Origin: an uncultured Flavobacteriaceae bacterium
GTDB lineage: Bacteria; Bacteroidota; Bacteroidia; Flavobacteriales; Flavobacteriaceae
Direction of reading: 5' to 3'
Assembly (NCBI GenBank): GCA_947494565.1
Contig: CANLVG010000011.1
Location: 1-64,000, forward strand
Length of the DNA: 64,000 nt
Notes under the pieces: generated by a model
What the model was told of the DNA's origin: nothing
Databases searched by the model: none
Seen by the model: the letters and a program-made list of their open reading frames with translations, nothing else
In this document: positions 37,847 through 47,600 of the stretch, one piece after another
Layout: every line of letters starts with the position of its first letter
Numbering within the stretch: the first letter of the stretch is position 1
Translations under genes and position numbers: made by a program

Positions 37847-40378
37847 TTATCCTTTTACATCGTTTGGATTCTCCACTTTTTCTTTTCCTAAAGATAACAT
37901 ATTCGCAAAGAGTTTGTACGCCCCCGAAACGCCTGCAGGCAATTCTCGAAAGAAACTAAGGCCAGTATAGATGTAATGACCTTTGCCATAGGGTGCGACG
38001 AGAAGACTTCCTTTCTTGGCCGATTCACCTTTATCGTTCATTGACAGAATAGGGGTGAACTCCGAATTCCATTCATTCGGAAAATATAGTCCGCGCTCCT
38101 GCACCCAACCTTCAAAATCTTTTTCTTCAATAGGATTTGGGAAATTCACCAGCGCGTGTTTTTTTGCGATGATAGAAACCGTTGAATTTTCGTCCGTTAC
38201 TCGATCCCGCGATAATTTTAAAGGGTAGGGGGCGATATTCTCGAATTGCTTGTTCCATCTTCCCGCGGTATTGTATTGTACAATAAGATTGCCACCTTCA
38301 TTGACATAATCTAGCAAGTACCGCTGTTTGAACTTTAGTTCGTTCACCACATTATAGGCTCGAATACCGACAACAACGGCATCGAACTTATCCAAACTTC
38401 CTTTTTGAATAGCTGCCGGATCGACCGTAATCACATTGTACCCTATTTGCTCTAAGCTTGTTGGAACGTCGTCACCAGCACCCATAATATACCCAATGTT
38501 CTCTCCGAGTCTCTCGATATTCAAGCGAACCACCTTGGCCTCCGAGGGAAGCAAGATCGATTGAGTGGGTACATGGTCATAGGCTATGGTCACCAATTCT
38601 TTGCGAATTTCCTTGCCGTTCACCTTGATAATTGGCGAAATGCGACTTTCATCTTGGTTTTCTGGAGGCGTCAACGAAAATACGACTACCTGTTCGTCTC
38701 CTTTTTTAGCGATCTCAAAAGGTTTGGTTTCAGCATCGACGACCCATCCTTGGGAGTAGTCCAATTGCACTTCTCCTTTGAGATTGTCTTTGTGCGCCTT
38801 GATAGTGACCGGAATACGTTTTGCCTTTCCATCGGCAAAAATGAGGACCTTATCATCAAAACTCGCTGTGGCCGGGGGCAAAATTTCAAAAGGTTGATAC
38901 AACTCTCCCTTATCGGGCCTGGCATAGCGATACACTACAGGACGTTTGATGTCAAGGGGGTAACCATCGAAATTCAAAACAAAATTGGCGTGAACGGCTC
39001 TTGGAGTTTCGGGTTTGCCGATCCATTCCGCTTTTTCGACCTGGTACATGCCCAGGGTACCTTTTGAATTAAGCCAATAAGCGCTTGTATAGTCGGTAGT
39101 GGCAGGTATTTCAATCTCTTTTTCGAGTTGAATGCGTTGGTTTTCCTGCAATGCGATCGTACTATCGAGAACCATGCCAGTGGATAGTTCTAAGCGATCA
39201 AGGGCCACTGCGGTCGCTTTGCGATTGAGGACTTCGATATTCAGACCGACTTTTTCCCCAGGATTTGAGGAAGCTTCAACGGCAGAGGCTTCCAGGTAAA
39301 TACCCGATACCGACAGAATGATATCTTCGATTTCCTTCAGTTTGATTTCTTTCCAATGTGCATCCTCTAATGTTGAAATGAGTTGATGTGCTTGTAGCAA
39401 TTGCGGAAGATGTGCAGAAGGGTTGGCAAAATCGAAGTCTTTTTCTATGGCATATAGAATTTGGCCAATGGCTTCGCCACCATCTACTCTTGACCATTTG
39501 GTGTTTATGCCAGCGAAAATGTCGCTTTTACTATCAGGCATATCACCCTTTAAAAGCTCGATATACTCGTTTTGTGAACCTCTCGTCGCCAACCGTCCAA
39601 ACCCCTGACATAAATGCTGGCTGCTCGCAAGAGCCGCTATCTCGTTATTAGATACACCCAACGTAGGGTAGTAGACCCCAACATCGAAATTCAACATTTT
39701 GGACTTATCGGCCTTTTCAAATTTTTCTTGACTCCCATAAAACCACCAGGAAGTATTAAAAAAGAGGCGTTTGGGTTGCCAAGGTTTGAGGGAAGTCAAT
39801 TGATTTGGGTATGCTTTGGCATCGTTGACCAAATCAAAGGCTTCTACGCTTAACATGGCGGAGGAAGTGTGGTGACCATGTGTCGTGCCCGGTGAACGAT
39901 GGTCGAATCGATTGATGATCACGTCTGGTCTGAATTTACGGATAATGCGGACCACATCACCCAAAACTTCCTTCTTGTTCCAGATGTCCAAGGTTTCATC
40001 TGGATGCTTGGAGTAACCGAAATCATTGGCCCTACTAAAGAATTGTTGGCCCCCATCAACTCTTCGGGCAGCCAAAAGTTCTTGGGTGCGTAATACTCCA
40101 AGAAGTTCGCGAAGCTCCGGACCGATAAGGTTTTGGCCCCCATCACCCCTGGTCAGCGACAAATAGGCCGTACGGGCCTTATCATGGTTCGACAAATAAG
40201 AAATTAGCCGTGTATTTTCATCATCGGGATGCGCGGCAATATATAATGCAGAACCTAAAAAATTAAGTTTTTGTAACGAATGGTAGATATCGGAAGAGGA
40301 GTTCTTTTTCGGCGCCTGTGCAAAAGATAGCTGTACGCCAAGTAGCAGAGCGGTATAGAATACCGTGAATTTGCCCAT
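37847..40378 (-). CDS. Exported PIG-L family deacetylase with large C-terminal extension
   Basis: An 843-residue exported enzyme (signal peptide ending SFAQ). The PIG-L/LmbE domain (about residues 40-270) has the zinc site in AAHPDDENTRLI (His50, Asp53 region) and a later His pair in THGHHTSSAML. Family members remove N-acetyl groups from GlcNAc-type sugars. The remaining roughly 550 residues include a beta-rich, Ig-like middle (about 340-600) and a C-terminal domain with the ThuA/glutamine-amidotransferase-like look (DAVVVGIRAYNVVNE, GNLIVQYNTAGRW). The latter could bind sugar, but its role is unclear. A -7-like TATCTTTG on the minus strand (40401-40408) suggests the operon start. Confidence 0.92.
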   Translation of the reverse strand: MGKFTVFYTALLLGVQLSFAQAPKKNSSSDIYHSLQKLNFLGSALYIAAHPDDENTRLISYLSNHDKARTAYLSLTRGDGGQNLIGPELRELLGVLRTQELLAARRVDGGQQFFSRANDFGYSKHPDETLDIWNKKEVLGDVVRIIRKFRPDVIINRFDHRSPGTTHGHHTSSAMLSVEAFDLVNDAKAYPNQLTSLKPWQPKRLFFNTSWWFYGSQEKFEKADKSKMLNFDVGVYYPTLGVSNNEIAALASSQHLCQGFGRLATRGSQNEYIELLKGDMPDSKSDIFAGINTKWSRVDGGEAIGQILYAIEKDFDFANPSAHLPQLLQAHQLISTLEDAHWKEIKLKEIEDIILSVSGIYLEASAVEASSNPGEKVGLNIEVLNRKATAVALDRLELSTGMVLDSTIALQENQRIQLEKEIEIPATTDYTSAYWLNSKGTLGMYQVEKAEWIGKPETPRAVHANFVLNFDGYPLDIKRPVVYRYARPDKGELYQPFEILPPATASFDDKVLIFADGKAKRIPVTIKAHKDNLKGEVQLDYSQGWVVDAETKPFEIAKKGDEQVVVFSLTPPENQDESRISPIIKVNGKEIRKELVTIAYDHVPTQSILLPSEAKVVRLNIERLGENIGYIMGAGDDVPTSLEQIGYNVITVDPAAIQKGSLDKFDAVVVGIRAYNVVNELKFKQRYLLDYVNEGGNLIVQYNTAGRWNKQFENIAPYPLKLSRDRVTDENSTVSIIAKKHALVNFPNPIEEKDFEGWVQERGLYFPNEWNSEFTPILSMNDKGESAKKGSLLVAPYGKGHYIYTGLSFFRELPAGVSGAYKLFANMLSLGKEKVENPNDVKG

Positions 40379-40475
40379 AGTGTTGATTTTTGTTGGTATT
40401 CAAAGATAGGAAGATAAAAACCCCTGTATTGTTTTTTAGAACTTCTTTAACAAACGGGATGTTTTTCCGGGTAGT

Positions 40476-41054
40476 CTATTCTTTTTCGATATGCTCTACC
40501 GGGGAGGAATCGTTCGATTGTTGGTTGTACACTGAAACCAGTGCAACCCCCTTCTGTAACACCATATTGTTGGGATAGGTCAGCATCTCGCCGTTTCGTT
40601 TGCGCAGGTACAAATGAAAAGCCTTAATGTCCTCGATTACGAATGTGTTGTCCTCATCATTCTCCGCATCCCCGATTTCTTTGTCCATAATGCGTACGGT
40701 ATTGCCAATTTTGAAGGGATAGGAGAAAAATATAATGACACCTGCGGTAATATTACTCAGAATGGACCATTGCGCGAACAAGGCTACCCCCAGTACTGCA
40801 AAAACAGAAGACAAGAGGATGCCCAAATCACGAAAATCAACACCCCAAATCAATGTAAGAAGAGCAAAAACCGTCAGCGTCAATGCAATGGAAATGTATT
40901 TAAGAATGAGATCGGTGCGAATAGGATTGAAATCCCTTAGTTTGGCCACTCTCCGAGCCGCCTTGCTGAAACCGTATTTGAGAAGGAAAGCCACTGCCAT
41001 TGTTATAGAAGTCCATAACAATTCGGAATGGTACGTACTGAAAAAATGTTCCAT
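40476..41054 (-). CDS. Small MscS-family mechanosensitive channel
   Basis: A 192-residue inner-membrane protein. Three hydrophobic helices occur before about residue 105: MAVAFLLKYGFSKAARR, ISIALTLTVFALLTLIWG, and VFAVLGVALFAQWSILSNITAGVIIF. The last resembles the pore helix followed by the MscS beta domain (FKIGNTVRIMDKEIGDAENDEDNTFVIEDIKAFHLYLR and LTYPNNMVLQKGV). The cytoplasmic cage domain of E. coli MscS is shortened to a minimum, as in many Bacteroidota channels. It releases solutes on hypo-osmotic shock. The gene begins 3 bases after an upstream lipoprotein gene, and the operon continues to Maf, KdsC and DUF2520 upstream. The basic C-terminal tail is short. Confidence 0.92.
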   Translation of the reverse strand: MEHFFSTYHSELLWTSITMAVAFLLKYGFSKAARRVAKLRDFNPIRTDLILKYISIALTLTVFALLTLIWGVDFRDLGILLSSVFAVLGVALFAQWSILSNITAGVIIFFSYPFKIGNTVRIMDKEIGDAENDEDNTFVIEDIKAFHLYLRKRNGEMLTYPNNMVLQKGVALVSVYNQQSNDSSPVEHIEKE

Positions 41055-41057
41055 AAC

Positions 41058-42014
41058 CTATAATCCTAACGTATCCCGCAAAGGTAGAAAACTATTACTG
41101 TTCTGTCGCCAATAAGGGGTCTTCAAGGTTTTGATCTTGGTCGCTTTGGACACCATGGTTTTGGCCTTAGGGCCATAGCCACTCTTGAATGAATCAGACC
41201 AACTTTCAATAGTATGCGGAAAGGTAGCGGTAAAATTGATTTCCAAGACCCTGTCTAGCTCAGGATAATCGATTCGATAGGTATTGACACCTTCCTTTTC
41301 ATTTAAAGTAACACTTGCAGTATACGCCTTTAGTTCTTTGTGAGATAATCTAATGTATTCCATGGAAGGAATTACCGAAACCTCACCAACAGGAAGCGCG
41401 TCAGGATTCACCCTGATCTTGTTCCAAAGTTCGTTTTCTAGAATGGTTTTGTTCAAACGGACCTCTTGATCTGCCTCGGATTCGAAATAGGAGTGAGAGC
41501 TAATGTCGAATTTTTCGCGGTTATTGAGCTGCGCATACACTTGTCCACACCATTCTTGAGAAGAGAATGACACCTTTAAGGCATGTTGGTTATCGTGTAC
41601 AGGATAAAAACTACTCGTCATAATCGAATAGGGGTAGATACCCGTCAGGTAATTTTTGGTACTGTTCAATTTAAGCACCGGAATATTATCCGGATTATTG
41701 CCATCGGCCTTTACTTGCTTTTCCTTTAAAAAGGGCTCTGTGACAAAGACGAGCACCGCATTGCCTTCCCGCAGTTCTCCATACCTTGCCTGCTCTAATT
41801 TGTATGAGGTGATTTCCGCCTCACCTGCATACCAGTATTTCTTGAAATCCGCTGAAAGGGGTTTCTTGGGCGTCACCATCCCTGCACTAGCAGGTTCACT
41901 GTTCAAAGCAACCTCTGGAGAAGGGTCTTGCGTACTTTGCTTGCACGATTGCATGCCAATGATTGCCAATGCGAAGACAACTACGGATAATTCAAATCTG
42001 AGCCATTTTTTCAT
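41058..42014 (-). CDS. Uncharacterised lipoprotein downstream of maf
   Basis: A 318-residue protein with a lipoprotein signal ending GMQSC (Cys24). I see no known domain. The mature part begins with a Ser/Pro/Glu-rich spacer (residues 26-50), then the segment LSADFKKYWYAGEAEITSYKLEQ, a Cys in SSQEWCGQVYAQLNN, and a beta-rich C-terminal part (LEINFTATFPHTIESWSDSFKSG). Database entries sometimes carry the neighbour's Maf name for this kind of protein; there is no Maf motif here. It is between maf (36 bases upstream) and mscS (3 bases downstream), so it belongs to the same transcript. An outer-membrane or periplasmic location is inferred. Confidence 0.75.
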   Translation of the reverse strand: MKKWLRFELSVVVFALAIIGMQSCKQSTQDPSPEVALNSEPASAGMVTPKKPLSADFKKYWYAGEAEITSYKLEQARYGELREGNAVLVFVTEPFLKEKQVKADGNNPDNIPVLKLNSTKNYLTGIYPYSIMTSSFYPVHDNQHALKVSFSSQEWCGQVYAQLNNREKFDISSHSYFESEADQEVRLNKTILENELWNKIRVNPDALPVGEVSVIPSMEYIRLSHKELKAYTASVTLNEKEGVNTYRIDYPELDRVLEINFTATFPHTIESWSDSFKSGYGPKAKTMVSKATKIKTLKTPYWRQNSNSFLPLRDTLGL

Positions 42015-42050
42015 AACGCGTTAATTTTATGCAAAATTACCGAAAATACC

Positions 42051-42647
42051 TCAGCTCGGCATAGACATTAACGTTTCATAAACGAGACGGGTCGGTAGGC
42101 CGACAACATTGGTATATGAACCGTGGATCTCTTCGATTCCGATGAGTCCGATCCATTCTTGTATTCCGTAAGCCCCTGCCTTGTCAAATGGCTTGAAGGT
42201 CTTGATATAATAGCGTATCTCAGCCTCGGAAAGTTTTTTGAACCGTACTCGGGTAGTATCATAAACGGTCTTTTGCGCAATCGTAGTGGTGAACGTGACC
42301 GCGGTAATCACCTCATGCCATTCACCGGAAAGAGTCGTGAGCATTTCATAGGCCTCCTCTTCGTTATCCGCCTTTGCCAGAGAATTATCCTTATGCCAAA
42401 CTACCGTATCAGAGGTGACCAAAATTTCGTTAGGGTTTAAGGTGCCTTCGAAGGGGGTAGCCTTCAATTTTGACAAAAAACAGGCAATTTCGCTCCCCTG
42501 AAGTGCTGGAGGATGAATTTCCTCCACCGCTTGGATGCGCACCTCGAATTCACAGCCCATTTCTTTAAAAAATTGCTGTCTTCTCGGAGAAGCGGAGGCC
42601 AGAACGATTCGGTATCCTACCAAGCTTTTTTGTAAAGAATCAGTCAT
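42051..42647 (-). CDS. maf: Maf-like nucleotide pyrophosphatase
   Basis: A 198-residue cytoplasmic enzyme that hydrolyses non-canonical or free nucleoside triphosphates to monophosphates. The signature VLASASPRRQQFFKEMG opens the protein, the general base is in VTSDTVVW, and the later KADNEEEAYEMLTTLSGEWHEV and DKAGAYGIQEWIGL motifs are complete. The upstream in-frame codons to 42701 overlap kdsC and are rejected; ATG 42647 places the Maf signature at residue 13. It overlaps the kdsC-like gene by 8 bases, so the DUF2520-kdsC-maf genes are translationally coupled. Confidence 0.95.
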   Translation of the reverse strand: MTDSLQKSLVGYRIVLASASPRRQQFFKEMGCEFEVRIQAVEEIHPPALQGSEIACFLSKLKATPFEGTLNPNEILVTSDTVVWHKDNSLAKADNEEEAYEMLTTLSGEWHEVITAVTFTTTIAQKTVYDTTRVRFKKLSEAEIRYYIKTFKPFDKAGAYGIQEWIGLIGIEEIHGSYTNVVGLPTRLVYETLMSMPS

Positions 42648-43167
42648 TGGCAGCGCTAAAGTTACCTTCCCAGTCGCCCCTAACCTTAAGCACTTGCTCA
42701 ATCACATCACGAACACAGCCATGCCCCCCATTTTTATGTGAAACATACTGTGCTACTTCCTTGATTTCGGGTATGGCATCTTGTGGGCAGGTGGGGAGCC
42801 CCACAAGCTTCATGGGCGGAATGTCCGGCATATCGTCTCCCATATAAAGGGCATTTTTCGCCTCGATTCCACTTTGTTCCAAATACTCCAGTAGCGGTTT
42901 TTCCTTTAAGTGCGCTCCTAAATAGATATGTTCAACACCCAGACCCCGAAGCCTTTTTTCAACCCCTTCGTTCGTACCACCCGTAATAATACAGACATGA
43001 TAGCCTCTTTTAATGGCGGTCTTTAGGGCATAACCATCTTTAACGCTCATTTTGCGGAGCATTTCCCCATCTGTAGTGACGAGCAAGGTGCCGTCGGTAA
43101 AAACGCCATCGACATCGAATATGAAAGTAGTAATATGCTTGAGGTATTCCTTATAACTTTTCTCCAT
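42640..43167 (-). CDS. KdsC-like HAD phosphatase
   Basis: A 175-residue HAD superfamily phosphatase of the C0, cap-less type. The nucleophile motif is FDVDGVFTDG (Asp18, Asp20), motif II is the Thr in VCIITGG, the Lys in GAHLKEKPLL serves motif III, and the acidic motif IV is YMGDDMPDIPPM. This pattern equals KDO-8-phosphate phosphatase (KdsC), which makes the lipid A inner-core sugar KDO in the cytoplasm; related proteins act on other sugar phosphates. Its gene overlaps the DUF2520 gene upstream (17 bases) and maf downstream (8 bases). The same order DUF2520-KdsC-Maf is a recurring Bacteroidota arrangement. Confidence 0.93.
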   Translation of the reverse strand: MEKSYKEYLKHITTFIFDVDGVFTDGTLLVTTDGEMLRKMSVKDGYALKTAIKRGYHVCIITGGTNEGVEKRLRGLGVEHIYLGAHLKEKPLLEYLEQSGIEAKNALYMGDDMPDIPPMKLVGLPTCPQDAIPEIKEVAQYVSHKNGGHGCVRDVIEQVLKVRGDWEGNFSAAND

Positions 43168-43900
43168 GAACTTCTTGAATCGATTTAGTTAGTATGGTAT
43201 AGATTTCTCTTTGTGTACCGGATTGTAATGCTTCCAAATGTCTTTCGATTGTTTTTGCATCATTTCGCTTCGCAGGGCCTGTCTGTGAAGCCTCGGGCGA
43301 AAATTGTTCGATTTTACGGGCTGTTTCCCGTATCAGGGGTTTCAGCAAATCGAAGGGAATATCTTGCCCACGACATAGTTCGTGGCCGATATGGTACAGG
43401 TGATTGGTAAAGTTATTCACAAAAACAGCGGCAAGGTGCAGTGTTTTTCGCTGTTCCGAATCGATTTCTACAATCGTATCCGATATCGTTTGGGCTAATT
43501 TCTTAAGGATATTCAAGTCAAAATCGTTACCGGCTTCCACACCTATGGGAACAAACTTGAAATTGACGGCTTGCGCTTTTGAAAATGTCTGCAACGGATA
43601 AAATACACCGCTCCGTTCAATCACAGCCAATGCGGCTAGGGGCACACTTCCCGAAGTATGTACGACAAGCTTTTTGGTTGTTTTAAAATGTGACGCAACA
43701 GTTGGAATGGCATCGTCACTCACAGCCAACAGGTAGACATCGGGTTCCTCAAGAGTCGACGGAGGTTCGCCCAAGAGCGAATCGGAGGTAAGCGATCGAC
43801 TCTCCAAAACACCCACTAGGAGAATGTCTTCCGCTTCCGAAAAGGCGCGCTCCAAATGATGGGATACGTTTCCGGTTCCGACAATGATGACCTTTAACAT
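43151..43900 (-). CDS. Rossmann-like and DUF2520 domain-containing protein
   Basis: A 249-residue cytoplasmic protein with an N-terminal NAD(P)-binding fold (IIVGTGNVSHHLERAF, dinucleotide turn G-x-G-x2). A helical DUF2520 domain (about residues 120-249) contains FYPLQTFSKAQ, VFVNNFTNHLYHIGHELC, and the segment QTGPAKRNDAKTIERHLE, conserved in ketopantoate-reductase-like relatives. The substrate is unknown. It is the first gene of the operon DUF2520-kdsC-maf-lipoprotein-mscS. ATG 43900 is the natural start. No convincing promoter is seen upstream, where the pseudogene remnant ends. Confidence 0.93.
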   Translation of the reverse strand: MLKVIIVGTGNVSHHLERAFSEAEDILLVGVLESRSLTSDSLLGEPPSTLEEPDVYLLAVSDDAIPTVASHFKTTKKLVVHTSGSVPLAALAVIERSGVFYPLQTFSKAQAVNFKFVPIGVEAGNDFDLNILKKLAQTISDTIVEIDSEQRKTLHLAAVFVNNFTNHLYHIGHELCRGQDIPFDLLKPLIRETARKIEQFSPEASQTGPAKRNDAKTIERHLEALQSGTQREIYTILTKSIQEVHGEKL

Positions 43901-44019
43901 GTGTCAAAATTAACAATAAAAATTGTCGCCCGATGGAATAATTCCATAGAGAATAAAACCCATAGAAAATAGGTATGCGTAGGTATGTAATCATTTTATG
44001 CACGTAATGACGCGATCTG

Positions 44020-44388
44020 CTAAGCACAAGTCCTGTGACCAGTATCTTGTGAAGATTCAATTCATATCGTTTTAGCACTCTTCACGGTTTCAAGATTTGC
44101 CGAAGTCACTACAATAGGGTGGTTGTGTTTGGAGCTACCTTGAATGGAATAGGTTTTCTCAAACCCAGCGACGATATCGGCTTTCGCAACCGGTAACGTA
44201 TGACCGTGGTTGCTGCTAATCGCTGTAGCCTTGGCACCGTTGGCCAAACAATCCTTGTTTTCTGGGGCTTTAGCAAGGCTCACGTCCGTACTGTCGTTAG
44301 CTGAGCAACCGACAAGTCCATATGTGGGAACGGCGATCATCACAGCCCCAACAGTTCATTTGATAAATGTCTTTCTATTCATTTTCAT
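44020..44388 (-). pseudogene. Decayed small lipoprotein gene with two in-frame TGA codons
   Basis: The reading frame starts MKMNRKTFIK (ATG at 44386-44388), meets TGA at 44356-44358, then continues TVGAVMIAVPTYGLVGC, which with the first part makes a lipoprotein signal. The body has SSNHGHTLPVAKADIVAGFEK and SSKHNHPIVVT. This resembles short His-rich exported Bacteroidota proteins with paired GHTH-type motifs. A second TGA at 44062-44064 is followed in frame by ESSQDTGHRTCA and a TAG at 44020-44022, again matching the expected His/Cys-rich end of such proteins. Two in-frame nonsense codons plus a shortened end suggest decay. A shorter ORF from GTG 44343 to 44062 lacks a complete signal. Confidence 0.65.
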
Positions 44389-44544
44389 GGCTGTTTTTAG
44401 AAGTTAAAATTCACTTTTTAAGTTGAAGATGTTTATAAATAGCTTTTTAACGAATACGAACCGCTTCAAAGAGCTTCGTTGAAGACAGGAATCGGTTTGG
44501 ATAAGATTAACAAATCTGTTTAACTTTTTAAATCGGATGTCGGC

Positions 44545-44574
44545 TTTGATACTCGCAAAAAGGTGGTATTTTTG
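44545..44574 (+). promoter_or_regulatory. Bacteroidota-type promoter of ccsBA
   Basis: TTG (44546-44548) is followed after 18 bases by TATTTTTG (44567-44574), a full match to TAnnTTTG. It lies 27 bases before the ATG at 44601, leaving a short leader of about 20 bases. Confidence 0.65.
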
Positions 44575-44600
44575 CATGCTGAAATCCAATCCGTTATGCG

Positions 44601-47600
44601 ATGACAGAAATGCTAAAGAAAACCCTCTTTTCCACACGTTTAATGGCATTACTTTTCATAGTTTTCGGTGTGGCTATGGGCATAGGTACCTTTGTGGAAA
44701 GTAAGTATAGTACGGAAACGGCCCGGATTTGGATTTACAATGCCTGGTGGTTTGAGGCCATTATGGTGTTCTTTGTTATTAACTTTACGGGTAACATGTT
44801 TCGCTACCGTTTATTCCGGTGGGAAAAGTGGCCGGTATTGATGTTGCACCTCTCCTGGATTCTCATCATAATTGGCGCCTTTGTAACCCGATATATCAGT
44901 TTTGAGGGCATGATGCCCATACGGGAGGGGGCCACGGAACGTATATTCTATTCCGATAAGACCTACCTGACTGCCTTTATCGATGGAGAAATCAATGGGG
45001 AGCCCAAGCGAAAAATTCTCGAAGAAGACCTTATCGCCACTCCCGAGGGTCTAAAATCAAACCTTCCTTGGACTTCGGACTACAACGGCCAGCCCGTGAC
45101 CATAGCCTATGTTGATTTTATCAAGGGCGCAAAGGAAGGGCTGATTCCCGATGAGAGTGGAAATGAATATTTGAAAATTGTCGAGGCAGGTACAGGACAA
45201 CGTGAGGAACACTACCTGGAAAGCGGGAAGGTCACAAACGTTCATAATGTACTGTTCGCGGTCAACAAGCCAACCGATGGCGCCATCAATTTGTTCACGA
45301 CCGATAGCGTCTATCAGATCAAATCCGCATTTGAAGGCACTTTTATGCGGATGGCGGATCAATTTCGTGGAAAAGCCGAAAAAGACAGCCTTCAGGAGTT
45401 TCAGTTGCGTTCGCTCTATACTATGGCCGGTATGCAGTTCGTCATTCCTGAACCGGTAGTCAAGGGCTCATTCGGAGTAGTGGAGGTGCCCGAAAAGGAA
45501 CTAACGGAGGCGACACAATCGGCCCTTGTCGTCGAGATCGGTACAAATGGTGAGACCGTTCAGAAGAAATTACTCGGGAAAAAAGGAATGATTTCCCGGT
45601 TTACGGATAAATTTGAGTTGGGAGGACTCAATTTCGCATTGCGCTACGGCCCAAAGCCGTTGGAACTCCCTTTTAGTATCAAATTGAACGATTTTATTGC
45701 AGAAAAATACCCAGGTACGGAAAAGGGTTATGCCTCTTTCATGAGTAAGGTTACAGTACAAGACGAACGACCTTTTGATTACGACATTTTCATGAACAAT
45801 ATACTCGACCATAGAGGGTACCGCTTTTTTCAATCCGGTTTTGATCCTGACGAAAAAGGGACGAACCTGTCGGTCAATCATGACCAATGGGGCACACGGA
45901 TTACCTACTTGGGCTATTTTCTTTTATATGCCGGTTTGATGGGCATTATGTTCTTCGGAAAAACCAGATTTAAGGATTTGGTAAAGTCGTTGGACAAAAT
46001 AGTATCTAAAAAAACAGCAACGACCTTGGTTTTGGTATTGCTCGGTTTAGGTACGTTGCAAGCTCAAGAACATTCCCCGGATGATGGTCATGACCATGTT
46101 CAAGGGATGCCCACCGCTGCGCAGGTGGATTCTATTCTGCAAACCACCTTGGTTGACGAAGCACATGCCGAAAAGTTTGGCGAATTGGTCATTCAAGATG
46201 ATGGAGGCCGAATGAAGCCCGTACATACGTTTTCCTCTGAACTTTTACGGAAGTTGAGTTTCAAAGACAAGTATGAGAATATGAACGCCAATCAGGTGTT
46301 CCTGAGCATGATGCTCAACCCTGCCGCATGGTATAATACGGAGTTTATTGCCTTGGATAAAAAAGGAGGGAATGATAGTCTGCGATCGGTTATCGGAGTC
46401 TCTAAGGATAAAGAATATGTAAAGGCGATCGACTATTTTGATGAAAAGGGGCGTAATAAATTGGAACCCTTTTTAGAAGATGCTTTTTCTGCACTTGCCC
46501 CAAACAAATTTCAGCGGGACTTTAAGGACTCCTATTTTCGTCTTAGCCTATTAGATAGGGCATTGAGCGGTGAAATAGTAAAGATTTTCCCTTTGCTTAA
46601 CGATGAAAACAACAAATGGATTTCGGCCGTGGAATATCGCGGGGGGCAGTACCAAGTAGCGGACTCCCTGTACGCAAATTTTGTCAAGAATGCGATTCCC
46701 TATTACTTGATGACATTGAACAAGGCAAACGCCACGGGTGACTATACCGAGGCGGATAAATTATTGGCCGCTTTCAAACAAAATCAAAAGAATCATGGCA
46801 GCGAGGTTCTTCCAACGGATAGTAAAATAAAAACCGAGGTTGTCTATAATAAGTTGAAAATTTTCAAGTGGCTTTACCAGTTGTATGCGGTATCAGGGCT
46901 ACTACTATTCTTTATTTTAATTTTTCAGATACTGAAGAATAGAAAAATATGGCAAATAGCCACGTATTTTTTCAAAGGAACTATTGTTGTATTCTTTCTC
47001 TGGCATACGGCCGGTTTGATTTTACGTTGGTACATTTCGGGGCATGCCCCTTGGAGTGATGCTTACGAGAGTATTCTTTTTGTGTCATGGGCGGCAATGG
47101 GGGTTGGAATGTTATTCATTAGAAAGAGTGCGATGACTTTGGCTTCCGCCGCATTTGTGACCTCAATGTTCTTGTTCTTTGCCCATCAGAACTGGGTAGA
47201 TCCGGCCATTGCCAATTTAGTGCCCGTATTGGATAGCTATTGGTTAATGGTTCACACCTCGGTAATCGTTGGAAGTTATGGGCCATTGACTATCGGTATG
47301 ATTTTAGGTATGGTGTCGCTTCTGTTGATCATCATGACTACTAAGAAAAATAAAAAACGCGTTGAAATAAATTTAAAGGAACTCACCATAATCAATGAAC
47401 TCTCTTTGACGGTCGGCTTAATTATGTTGACCATCGGGAATTTTTTAGGGGGACAATGGGCCAATGAAAGTTGGGGACGCTATTGGGGTTGGGACCCCAA
47501 GGAAACGTGGGCCCTGATTTCCATTATGGTCTATGCCTTTGTATTGCATGCGCGATTGGTACCTGGTCTACGTAGTCGATGGACATTCAATTTCTTAAGT

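Noticed and set aside
44404-44649. 81-residue minus-strand ORF upstream of ccsBA
   Set aside because: It overlaps the ccsBA promoter and first codons on the opposite strand, and shows no recognisable feature.
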